Of a DNA stretch of 17,246 bases, positions 7,306 to 13,168 are shown in pieces; position 1 is the stretch's first letter, and the number at the start of each line of letters is the position of its first letter. This DNA comes from DATDOO01 sp035293245 (GTDB lineage Bacteria > Pseudomonadota > Gammaproteobacteria > Methylococcales > Methylococcaceae), in contig DATDOO010000376.1 in NCBI GenBank assembly GCA_035293245.1, positions 1 through 17,246 of the forward strand, written 5' to 3'. The translations under genes were made by a program, and so were the position numbers. A model generated the notes under the pieces. It ran no database searches. It was given only the letters and a program-made list of their open reading frames with translations, and was not told the origin of the DNA.

Positions 7306-7817
7306 AAAAAGCCGGCAAGGCTGTCCTTTCCTTGGTCGAGTTGAGCTGGAGCTGGTTGGGAGGATTCGTCGGCATGGGCGCGGTCGGTTATGCGGGCCAG
7401 TGGCTGGCGCTGCATGAGTTCGACCGGCTCTTCCTCATCGGCTCTTTCGGTGCCAGCGCCATACTGCTTTATGGCGCTCCGACCGTACCCTACTCGCAGC
7501 CGCGCAATGTGCTCGGGGGACATATCCTGTCGGCACTGGTGGGTGTCGCGGTGTGGCAGCATCAGCCCGGCTCGTTGTGGCTTACCGGAGCTCTGGCCGT
7601 CAGTTGCTCCATGGCGGCGATGCAGATCACCCGCACCCTGCATCCTCCGGGAGGAGCCACCGCCCTGATTGCCGTTGCCGGCGACAGCCGGATTCACGAT
7701 CTGGGCTATCTATACGCCCTGGCCCCCGTCGGGCTCGGCGCGGCGATCATGCTGCTCGTTGCCCTGGTGGTCAACAACGCACCGCCGAGCCGCCGTTATC
7801 CATTGACCTGGTGGTAA
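7302..7817 (+). CDS. HPP-family integral membrane protein, possible nitrite/nitrate transporter
   Basis: The 171-residue protein carries the family's name motif HPPGG at 114-118, the SQPRNVLGGH block at 65-74, and four to five hydrophobic spans (about 18-37, 42-59, 68-85, 91-109, 137-158). It is therefore an inner-membrane protein. The ATG at 7302 is taken because it overlaps the nsrR stop and starts the conserved part; upstream extension in the same frame is the antisense-like shadow of nsrR. Cyanobacterial and chloroplast HPP proteins have been reported as nitrite transporters. Coupling to an NO-responsive regulator makes movement of nitrite or nitrate, the products of NO metabolism, a reasonable inference, but substrate and direction are not shown by the sequence. 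Confidence 0.83.
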   Translation: MKKAGKAVLSLVELSWSWLGGFVGMGAVGYAGQWLALHEFDRLFLIGSFGASAILLYGAPTVPYSQPRNVLGGHILSALVGVAVWQHQPGSLWLTGALAVSCSMAAMQITRTLHPPGGATALIAVAGDSRIHDLGYLYALAPVGLGAAIMLLVALVVNNAPPSRRYPLTWW

Positions 7818-7915
7818 CCGCCGTTCGGAAGTCGACGCCGTTCCCGGCCGAACAGCATTCCCCACGGGGTTCCCTGGACCGGTAAAATGTCCCGATTTTT
7901 AACGGGATATCGGCA

Positions 7916-9643
7916 ATGATCGTTTTGGGACTATCCGGCGCCGTCAGCCACGATCCTTCGGCGGCATTATTCATCGACGGCAAGCTGGTCGCCGCGGCGG
8001 AAGAGGAACGCTTCCTGCGCGACAAGCACGCCAAGGGCAAAATGGCCTACGAGGCGACCAAATTTTGCCTGGAATTCGCCGGCGTCAAACCCGAGCAAGT
8101 GGATATCGTCGCCTTCCCCTACGCGGAAATTGGCCTGTGGGACAGCCCCGCGCGCTGGCATTATGCGGCCCGCCACTGGTATGCCCCCGATCGCGCCTTC
8201 ATGGCCCTGTTCAACGGCAACCGCCGTTACTGGCGCAACCACCGCCAAGTGATGAAGCTGCTGGACGATCTCGGCATCGGCTCGCAGCGGGTCAAGTTCG
8301 TGCCGGTGGAGCACCACCTGGCCCACGCCAGCAGCGCCTATCATCTGTCCGGCTTCGATGGAAAGTGCGCCATTCTCGGCATCGACGGCAAGGGCGAATA
8401 CGCAACCACCTTTTTTGGTTACGGCGAGAACGGCCGCATCCACAAGATCAAGGAATTCTACGACCCGGACTCCCTGGGCGGTTTCTACGGCGCCATGACC
8501 GAGTACCTGGGGTTCGAAATGCTGGACGGGGAATTCAAAGTCATGGGCATGGCGCCCTACGGCGACTCCAAGCGCTTCGACCTATCGCGCCTGCTGCTCT
8601 GCGACGGCAAGGACTTGGGCGTCAACACCCAACTGGTCAACTGCATCGGCCTGCGCCGCTACAAGAAAGACGGCAAAGGTTATTTCTTCAGCCCCAAGCT
8701 GATTGAGTGGCTCGGCCCGATGCGCGACGGGGACGACATCGACGACCCCTATATCGATTACGCCGCAGGGGTGCAGGCCTTGCTGGAAGAGGCGGCGCTC
8801 AAGCTTATCGAGCATTATCTCGGCGACATCATCCGCGAGACCGGCAAGATCTGCTTCGCCGGCGGCGTGGCCCTCAACGTCAAGCTCAACCAGCGCATCA
8901 TCGCCCTGCCCGGCGTCGAGGAACTGTTCGTACAGCCCGCAGCGTCCGATGCAGGCACCGCCATCGGCGCCGCCAGCTACGCCGCAGTCCAGGCGGGCGA
9001 ATCTGTGCAGCCGCTGGAGCACGTCTATTTAGGCCCCAGCTACACCACGGAACAGTGCATCGAAGCCTGCTGGCAGCACCCCGCCAAGCCGCAGTGGGAA
9101 CGGCTGGACGATGCCCCGGCCACTGCCGCCCAACTGCTCGCCGAAGGCAACCCGGTCGCCTGGTTCCAGGGCCGCATGGAATTCGGCCCCCGCGCCCTGG
9201 GCTGCCGCAGCATCCTCGGCAACCCCGCCTCCCGCGGCGTGGCCGACCTCATCAACGCCCAGATCAAATACCGCGAACGCTGGCGCCCCTTCTGCCCGTC
9301 CATGCTCGACCGCGTTGCGCCGGAAATCCTCCAGACCGGGCACCCCAGTCCTTACATGACCTTCACCTTCGATGTAGCGGATAGCTGGAAGAGCCGCATC
9401 CCCGAAGTGGTCCACAAAGACGGCACCGCGCGCGCCCAGATCGTGACCCGAGACACCAATCCTCGCTACTACGCCTTGATCGAGGAACTGGAAAAGCACA
9501 CCGGGAACGCCGTGGTGCTGAATACGTCTTTGAACCGACGCGGCGAACCCATGGTCTGCAGTCCGACCGATGCTTTGAACATGTTTTTCGGCTCGGATTT
9601 GCAGTATCTAGTGATGGAGGAATTGTTGATTCGTAAGCTGTAA
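7916..9643 (+). CDS. NodU/CmcH-family O-carbamoyltransferase
   Basis: The 575-residue protein is full length for the family. The N-terminal ASKHA-fold domain (about 1-350) carries SGAVSHDPSAAL at the phosphate-binding start and the metal-binding motif VEHHLAHASSAY (His133, 134, 137). GIDGKGE (Asp157) and FAGGVALN are also present. The C-terminal domain (about 361-575) has FGPRALGCRSILGNP, YRERWRPFCPS and LNTSLNRRGEP. These enzymes move a carbamoyl group from carbamoyl phosphate to a hydroxyl group on sugars, antibiotics or lipids. No glycosyltransferase or hopanoid gene adjoins it, so the acceptor is unknown. The start is the ATG after CGGCA; the ribosome site is weak (GGGA at 7904-7907). A 98-bp gap separates it from the HPP gene, so it is probably a separate unit. 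Confidence 0.93.
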   Translation: MIVLGLSGAVSHDPSAALFIDGKLVAAAEEERFLRDKHAKGKMAYEATKFCLEFAGVKPEQVDIVAFPYAEIGLWDSPARWHYAARHWYAPDRAFMALFNGNRRYWRNHRQVMKLLDDLGIGSQRVKFVPVEHHLAHASSAYHLSGFDGKCAILGIDGKGEYATTFFGYGENGRIHKIKEFYDPDSLGGFYGAMTEYLGFEMLDGEFKVMGMAPYGDSKRFDLSRLLLCDGKDLGVNTQLVNCIGLRRYKKDGKGYFFSPKLIEWLGPMRDGDDIDDPYIDYAAGVQALLEEAALKLIEHYLGDIIRETGKICFAGGVALNVKLNQRIIALPGVEELFVQPAASDAGTAIGAASYAAVQAGESVQPLEHVYLGPSYTTEQCIEACWQHPAKPQWERLDDAPATAAQLLAEGNPVAWFQGRMEFGPRALGCRSILGNPASRGVADLINAQIKYRERWRPFCPSMLDRVAPEILQTGHPSPYMTFTFDVADSWKSRIPEVVHKDGTARAQIVTRDTNPRYYALIEELEKHTGNAVVLNTSLNRRGEPMVCSPTDALNMFFGSDLQYLVMEELLIRKL

Positions 9644-9654
9644 CGCCAACTCAC

Positions 9655-9676
9655 GCCGAATGAAAAAGCCTTCGGC
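9655..9676 (+). terminator. Weak hairpin after the carbamoyltransferase gene
   Basis: GCCGAA (9655-9660) pairs with TTCGGC (9671-9676) around a 10-nt loop, 12 nt after the stop. The following ATATTAAT is AT-rich but not a T-run, so this is only a possible terminator. Confidence 0.3.
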
Positions 9677-9856
9677 ATATTAATCCGGCCCTTAAATTCA
9701 CCGTATTTTGCTGGAAAACTGAACCGCCCCGCGAATTCCGGAGGCTCCCGCGCTGGCTCCTCTCTCGGCTACTCGAGATCACATCAATTTCCTTGAAGCG
9801 TCCGCAGAAGGGGTCATCAAACAAATCAGTCCCCTTTTTTCCGCGACACTAAATTC

Positions 9857-10034
9857 TTCCTGATTAGCAACAAATGTCAGCTTCCGTCGTACCGGCAGGG
9901 AATGCCGGTACCCAGGAGCCAGGGATGGTGGCGCCGGACACATCCATGTGACCTGGATTCCGGCAATCCCTGCCGGAATGACGGGGGAAGTGGCGACCAT
10001 TATCAAGTAGCTGATAGACATTACTAATCAGGAA
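9857..10034. repeat. Nested inverted repeat in a gene-free stretch (MITE- or REP-doublet-like)
   Basis: The 476 bp between the carbamoyltransferase and vapC hold no credible gene. Outer arms: TTCCTGATTAG (9857-9867) and its exact complement (10024-10034), with TCAGCT (9877-9882) and AGCTGA (10009-10014) in the same register. Inner arms: 9884-9916 and 9952-9984, 33 nt each and about 28/33 complementary. Each inner arm is itself a hairpin: TACCGGCA/TGCCGGTA with loop GGGAA, and ATTCCGGCA/TGCCGGAAT with loop ATCCC. The stem differences are paired, so each hairpin is kept. No transposase is present. It may be a mobile non-coding repeat spread by an enzyme encoded elsewhere. Confidence 0.8.
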
Positions 10035-10119
10035 ATTCTTTGAGTATAGTTTTGCGGTCTGCCGCCCAATGGCCACTTCAAGATGAGCGGCATATTCGTC
10101 CTCTGCTTCTCGTCAGATG

Positions 10120-10515
10120 CTACGCCCAGTTCTCGACCATCAAGCCGGGGTAGTCCTTAAAATCATCTTTATTGTTCGTGACCAGTATGGCGCCAACACT
10201 GACGGCATGCGCCGCAATCAGTCGGTCCAGCGCATCACGACGGCGGTCACGCACGGCGGCGCGAAGCACGCCAAAGCGTACCGCGGCCGGTTCGTCGAAG
10301 GGCAAAACGGGGATGCGGCGGACTAGTAGAGCCAAGACTTGTTCGTCATGCTCTCGGCCGGCGGATTGCATTCCCAACCCTGCCCGGAGCTCGGCATAGG
10401 TCACCACCGACATCAACACTTCGCCTTCTCGCAACGCTTCAAGGCGACTGAGTACTTGTGGAGGATGACGCTTAAGAAGGTAAATGCAGATATTCGTGTC
10501 GAGCATGTACGGCAT
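10120..10515 (-). CDS. vapC: VapC-type PIN-domain ribonuclease toxin
   Basis: The 131-residue protein is the usual VapC length. Acidic PIN residues are visible: Asp6 in MLDTN, Glu42 in YAELRAG, Asp97 in DALDRLIAAHA, and Asp117/118 in TNNKDDF. Toxins of this family cut tRNA or rRNA using Mg2+ and are held inactive by VapB. It starts 3 nt after the stop of the antitoxin gene, and AAGGA lies 7 nt upstream of the ATG, inside the end of vapB. All active-site acids seem present, so the toxin is probably intact. The target RNA cannot be told from sequence alone. Confidence 0.92.
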   Translation of the reverse strand: MPYMLDTNICIYLLKRHPPQVLSRLEALREGEVLMSVVTYAELRAGLGMQSAGREHDEQVLALLVRRIPVLPFDEPAAVRFGVLRAAVRDRRRDALDRLIAAHAVSVGAILVTNNKDDFKDYPGLMVENWA

Positions 10516-10518
10516 GGC

Positions 10519-10782
10519 TTAATCCTTGGCCGCCGATGCTCTTGATTCGCTCCAGTCACGCTCCTGTTCTTCGTGAAACTCCCGCCCCTCCGCCATGAAA
10601 TTGGGACTGAACATCGCAAATATCTCACCGATACCTGCCAAAGTTTTTTGCGCCACAGGGCGCACCACGAGGGTATTCCCCACGCGCTCGATATCGACCT
10701 CCTGAGAGGCTTCGGCGATAGCCAATTCCTTAGGAATACGAATGGCCAGCGAATTTCCACTTTTGAAAACTTTGGTCAGCAT
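10519..10782 (-). CDS. vapB: VapB-type antitoxin, AbrB/SpoVT swapped-hairpin DNA-binding family
   Basis: The protein has 87 residues. MLTKVFKSGNSLAIRIPKEL (1-20) is the classic AbrB/MazE/SpoVT beta-strand dimer motif, which binds the operator DNA. The tail, rich in acidic and polar residues (about 60-87), should wrap the toxin. The ATG at 10782 is chosen because CAGGAG lies 6 nt upstream and the conserved domain begins exactly there; the longer open frame would read through the promoter. It is co-transcribed with vapC. A palindromic operator candidate lies directly upstream. Confidence 0.9.
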   Translation of the reverse strand: MLTKVFKSGNSLAIRIPKELAIAEASQEVDIERVGNTLVVRPVAQKTLAGIGEIFAMFSPNFMAEGREFHEEQERDWSESRASAAKD

Positions 10783-10798
10783 GAGACGCTCCTGTGGC

Positions 10799-10815
10799 TG
10801 TATATACTGTATACA
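10799..10815. promoter_or_regulatory. Probable vapBC operator palindrome
   Basis: TGTATA (10799-10804) and TATACA (10810-10815) form an inverted repeat with a 5-bp centre, 16 bp before the vapB start codon. The AT-rich steps probably overlap the -10 box of the minus-strand promoter. This is the expected place for VapB or VapBC autorepression; binding is an inference. Confidence 0.55.
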
Positions 10816-10859
10816 CATCCACACCTTACACGTCTACGGGGTGTTTCCGCAAGCACCGG

Positions 10860-10996
10860 ATGACCTGGCAGCAGATTTACCGCGACAACGGCCTGAAGTG
10901 GGAAAAAGTCGTCAGCGTCAAACCACCGGCCGGGATTGATGCTCTATTCACGGCGCATTACGCAGTCTCGACGCGCCACCGCTTATAGGTCAGTCG
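10860..10996 (+). pseudogene. Frameshifted, truncated remnant of a small toxin-like gene
   Basis: Two adjacent + frames make one family-like sequence. Frame A from ATG 10860 reads MTWQQIYRDNGLKWEKV through about 10934. Frame B, from about 10936, reads LYSRRITQSRRATAYRS. Joined, they resemble the beginning and middle of small cytotoxic-translational-repressor-like proteins that start TWQQxYxDxGLKWE and continue LYSxRIxQxxRATAYR, as I recall them. The frame changes by one base near 10935, and frame A stops at 10988. The usual C-terminal part (an MRFLSLHPDHD-like end) is missing; the DNA there belongs to the end of the antitoxin gene on the other strand. It should encode no working protein. Family naming is from memory and tentative. 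Confidence 0.6.
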
Positions 10997-11245
10997 TTAA
11001 GCAGGATCCGCCAGCCGGTCAAATGGCTCCGGCTCATCCGCCGGTACCTTGGCCAAAGCCTCATCGAAGCGGCGGCGCGAAGAGCGATTGGCGCGTGCTT
11101 CAAGATATTTCTCGGCGGTCAGCGCCGCCACTTTTTCCGACACGGCGGACGCAATGAACTGGTTGAGCGAAATGTGATCTTCCTCCGCCACTTTCCTGGC
11201 GATTTCATGCAGTGAGTCCGGCAGGCGGACGCTTAATGTCGTCAT
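10997..11245 (-). CDS. Ribbon-helix-helix (HicB/CopG-like) antitoxin
   Basis: The 82-residue protein has MTTLSVRLPDSLHEIARKVA (1-20), an N-terminal strand and first helix of a ribbon-helix-helix DNA-binding fold. ISLNQFIASAVSEKVAAL (25-42) follows as the second helix, and a charged tail probably contacts the toxin. ATG 11245 is preceded by GGAGG at a 7-nt spacing, within the end of the PIN toxin gene. Its ATG overlaps the toxin stop (ATGA), so the two proteins are translationally coupled. Together they form a type II toxin-antitoxin pair in toxin-first order. The 3' end abuts the remnant gene on the other strand. Confidence 0.85.
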   Translation of the reverse strand: MTTLSVRLPDSLHEIARKVAEEDHISLNQFIASAVSEKVAALTAEKYLEARANRSSRRRFDEALAKVPADEPEPFDRLADPA

Positions 11246-11655
11246 GTTCGATCCTCCAATTGGTTCAACAAATCCCTTGGCGTAATGACTTCGATGCCTA
11301 AGCTTCCGGCCGGTGTGAAATCCCGGACGTTCCAGGTCACGATCATTGCTTCGGCCTTGAATGCCAACTCCAGCACATGATCGTCCTTGATGTCTCGCAA
11401 CAGTGGCCGCCACAGATAAAAGACTTCGTGCTTCCCGGCGACGAGGCACAAGAAATCCACGATGGCCTCAATGTCCTTCGGCGCAAGGTGAACAATCTCA
11501 CGCTTGAGAATCGCCTCGTATTCCACCACCAAAGGGGTTGAAACGTGCAAACGGATGCGCGGGTCTTCAACCAGTGAAAGTAATCGGAACGATGACCCTT
11601 TCGACGATTTAAGCGCCGCAACCAGAACATTGGTATCAAGCACCACATTCAGCAT
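11242..11655 (-). CDS. PIN-domain toxin of a toxin-first type II TA module
   Basis: The 137-residue protein has MLNVVLDTNVLVAAL (Asp7), Glu45/47 in VVEYEAIL, Asp91/92 in LLRDIKDDHVLELA, and Asp112 in WNVRDF. This is the pattern of the PIN_3 putative-toxin family, distinct from the VapC at 10120. It probably acts as a ribonuclease. ATG 11655 is chosen because the conserved strand begins there, and a good promoter lies so close upstream that translation may start on a leaderless mRNA; no Shine-Dalgarno is seen. The downstream partner overlaps by 4 bp. Confidence 0.86.
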   Translation of the reverse strand: MLNVVLDTNVLVAALKSSKGSSFRLLSLVEDPRIRLHVSTPLVVEYEAILKREIVHLAPKDIEAIVDFLCLVAGKHEVFYLWRPLLRDIKDDHVLELAFKAEAMIVTWNVRDFTPAGSLGIEVITPRDLLNQLEDRT

Positions 11656-11661
11656 ATTGGT

Positions 11662-11690
11662 ATTGTATAAACTACCATACACCAGAACAA
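11662..11690 (-). promoter_or_regulatory. Promoter of the PIN/ribbon-helix-helix TA operon
   Basis: On the minus strand TTGTTC (11690-11685) and TACAAT (11667-11662) are separated by exactly 17 bp. The -10 box ends 7 nt before the A of the toxin ATG (11655), which puts the expected transcription start at or next to the start codon. Confidence 0.6.
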
Positions 11691-11710
11691 TGACCTTGCT
11701 TGACAGCGCG

Positions 11711-11742
11711 AAAAAAACCGCCCGGATTGCTCCGGGCGGTTT
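11711..11742 (-). terminator. Rho-independent terminator of the DUF1640-like gene
   Basis: A 12-bp perfect stem (11715-11726 with 11731-11742), loop TTGC on the + strand. It is followed on the minus strand by a run of seven T (11717-11711). It lies 50 nt after the stop at 11793 and just before the TA promoter. Its core is almost identical to the terminator at 12441-12470. Confidence 0.9.
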
Positions 11743-11792
11743 GGTTCCAGTCAATCGCTGGGGTTCGCGGACTCACCCCGACAAGCTACGAC

Positions 11793-12239
11793 TCAAAGAA
11801 ACTGCGTGACTTTTAGCAACAGCCCCGTAATCAACGTCGTTTGCAAAATCCCCACGCCAACCACCCAGCGGATCAAGTCCGCACGGGTTTCTGCTATTTT
11901 GACATCCATGCCTTTGACCTCCAGACGAACGCCCTCAATGTCCTTCCGCAGGTTCGCTTCAACCTCCTTGATCTCCAGGCGAACCCCCTCGATCTCTTTT
12001 CGCAAGCGTAGCTCGACTTCTTTGATCTCCAGGCGGACTTGCCCGATTTCCAATCGGACGCCTTCAATCTCCTTCTGCAACCGCAACTCGGTTTCCCGCA
12101 AGTTGCCTTGGGTCGCCACCTCCTTTAGCGCGGGATAGCGTTCCTCCAACTGCTCAAAAGCCTCGGCAAAAATATGAGCGCGGGTTTTGTCCTCGCCCGC
12201 TTCCGTCAGTTGTTCATAAAGTCTCAGCGCGACACTCAT
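11793..12239 (-). CDS. Coiled-coil, C-terminally membrane-anchored protein (DUF1640-like)
   Basis: The protein has 148 residues. The N-terminal part (1-50, MSVALRLYEQLTEAGEDKTRA and EAFEQLEERYP) resembles bacterial DUF1640 / CCDC90-like proteins. Residues 52-112 form a long charged coiled coil built from three related units: 52-76 (25 residues), 77-94 and 95-112 (18 residues each), all containing a K(E/D)IEGVRLE core. One transmembrane helix (about 125-143) ends the chain, giving a rod anchored at its C-terminus. The function is unknown. ATG 12239 is preferred over a GTG three codons earlier because the conserved sequence begins there and it overlaps the stop of the small upstream ORF. No clear Shine-Dalgarno is visible, which fits coupled translation. 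Confidence 0.8.
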   Translation of the reverse strand: MSVALRLYEQLTEAGEDKTRAHIFAEAFEQLEERYPALKEVATQGNLRETELRLQKEIEGVRLEIGQVRLEIKEVELRLRKEIEGVRLEIKEVEANLRKDIEGVRLEVKGMDVKIAETRADLIRWVVGVGILQTTLITGLLLKVTQFL

Positions 12240-12364
12240 GGGCAGCACACATCGATCCGTGGAAATTCATGCAGGAAGTCTAACACATCGACTTTTCCCA
12301 GCCGCTCCACAAGCGTTTTTCCAATAACAATTCTGTCCCGATTTGTCGCGGAAAACCTCAGCAT
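12236..12364 (-). CDS. Small hypothetical ORF overlapping the DUF1640-like gene
   Basis: The ORF has 42 codons plus stop. The product contains RIVIGKTLVERLGKVDVLDFL, a plausible amphipathic sequence, and ends FPRIDVCCP. The TGA overlaps the ATG of the downstream gene (ATGA), the arrangement of coupled genes, and the downstream gene has no Shine-Dalgarno of its own. A GGGGAG purine stretch is present but sits too close to this ATG; a TTG six codons upstream is an alternative start. I recognise no family. It may be a leader peptide, a decayed 3' end of a larger gene, or chance. Confidence 0.35.
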   Translation of the reverse strand: MLRFSATNRDRIVIGKTLVERLGKVDVLDFLHEFPRIDVCCP

Positions 12365-12412
12365 GCTCCCCGTCCAAAGCAAAAATTAAGATGGTCGCGA
12401 TGGACGCTTACA

Positions 12413-12433
12413 GTGCGCCCATGCTGGGCGCAC
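12413..12433. repeat. Perfect GC-rich hairpin
   Basis: GTGCGCCCA (12413-12421) and TGGGCGCAC (12425-12433) form a 9-bp perfect stem with a TGC loop. It has no T-run and lies beside the terminator at 12441. It is similar in style to short palindromic repeats scattered in methylotroph intergenic DNA; its role is unknown. The rest of 12365-12507 holds nothing else I can support. Confidence 0.5.
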
Positions 12434-12435
12434 CA

Positions 12436-12470
12436 GAAATAAAACCGCCCGAATTGCTCCGGGCGGTTTT
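12436..12470 (-). terminator. Rho-independent terminator of the small secretion-signal-like gene
   Basis: AAAACCGCCCG (12441-12451) pairs perfectly with CGGGCGGTTTT (12460-12470). Reading on the minus strand, the stem ends in TTTTATTT. It lies 38 nt after the stop at 12508. The + side is also T-rich, so it may act in both directions. Confidence 0.85.
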
Positions 12471-12507
12471 GTTCTTTTCCTTGCCAAGGAAGAAATCCGA
12501 CCCGCAA

Positions 12508-13077
12508 CTACGTTGAATCCACCGAAGAGGAAAACGTGGAATCGATCAAAACCCGCACGTCCGCAATTCCAGTTTGTGCCATGGCGAACGTGCCTTCGCT
12601 ACCCGCGTGATGCGCATAGGACATGGAGTTCCCGTCCATTCCCTTCAGGATTTCGTCGCCACCCACATCCCCGCATCCGGCACCCGACAGCAAATCCAAC
12701 AGGTTCAGCGCTGAAGTCGTTTCAGAATCAACATCCAAGGTGCCATCTGAGACGTAATCCACAGATCCATCAGCTTTCATCACGAAAATATCGGCACTCC
12801 CACCCGAATCATTCGCTACGCGCGGCTCTGACCTCTCGTTCAGCAACAAGCCAGCGATATTGACGTTCTCCACCACAAGCGTTTGTTCTGGAAACACGTC
12901 CGAAGCTGTATCAGCTTCATCGCCCAGCCACAAACGAACCGTCGTAGCACTCGTCGTTGGGTCAAAAGCAAAGCTAAGATGCCCCTCCGCTCCGGAATCC
13001 CTGTCCAGCACGTCTTTCAGCAGCTCCCATAAATTGGGCGCCTGAGAATGATTTTCGGTGGGTATTAATTCGCTCAT
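12508..13077 (-). CDS. Small protein with type I secretion-signal-like segments, downstream of the adhesin
   Basis: The protein has 189 residues, is acidic, and has no signal peptide or membrane span. Residues 15-80 (NLWELLKDVL, LSFAFDPTTSATTVRLW, QTLVVENVNIAGLLL) resemble the second half of the C-terminal target domain of type I secreted adhesins, where DLxDLL, a beta pair and DQTIVLxxVDL occur. Residues 94-131 (SADIFVMKADGS, ALNLLDLLSG) resemble the first half of the same domain. The halves are thus in the opposite order to normal. Cys135 is its only cysteine. It lies 91 bp downstream of the LapA-like gene on the same strand and ends at a terminator. It may be a decayed or rearranged 3' part of the adhesin gene, or a separate protein. 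The start has no good Shine-Dalgarno; the alignment with the family is my reading by eye. Confidence 0.6.
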   Translation of the reverse strand: MSELIPTENHSQAPNLWELLKDVLDRDSGAEGHLSFAFDPTTSATTVRLWLGDEADTASDVFPEQTLVVENVNIAGLLLNERSEPRVANDSGGSADIFVMKADGSVDYVSDGTLDVDSETTSALNLLDLLSGAGCGDVGGDEILKGMDGNSMSYAHHAGSEGTFAMAQTGIADVRVLIDSTFSSSVDST

Positions 13078-13122
13078 CGCTTACAGCCAATTATTTGTTC
13101 ACAAAGTGGCAGAGCATTCAAA

Positions 13123-13159
13123 CCGCAAGGCAGGAATAATCACTTTTCCCGCCTTGCGG
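13123..13159 (-). terminator. Long hairpin after the adhesin gene
   Basis: The arms 13123-13136 and 13146-13159 pair at 13 of 14 positions around a 9-nt loop, starting 10 nt after the adhesin stop. The minus-strand sequence that follows is TTTGAATG, only a short T-run. It may be a partial terminator or a 3'-end stability element between the two genes. Confidence 0.55.
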
Positions 13160-13168
13160 AGCAGGTTA

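Noticed and set aside
9779..10076. Minus-strand small frames across the nested repeat
   Set aside because: They translate the palindromic repeat itself and have no coding character.
11793..12138. Tandem-repeat look of the coiled-coil gene as a non-coding minisatellite
   Set aside because: The repeats stay in one frame, code for a regular amphipathic coil and are followed by a membrane helix, so the coding reading explains them.
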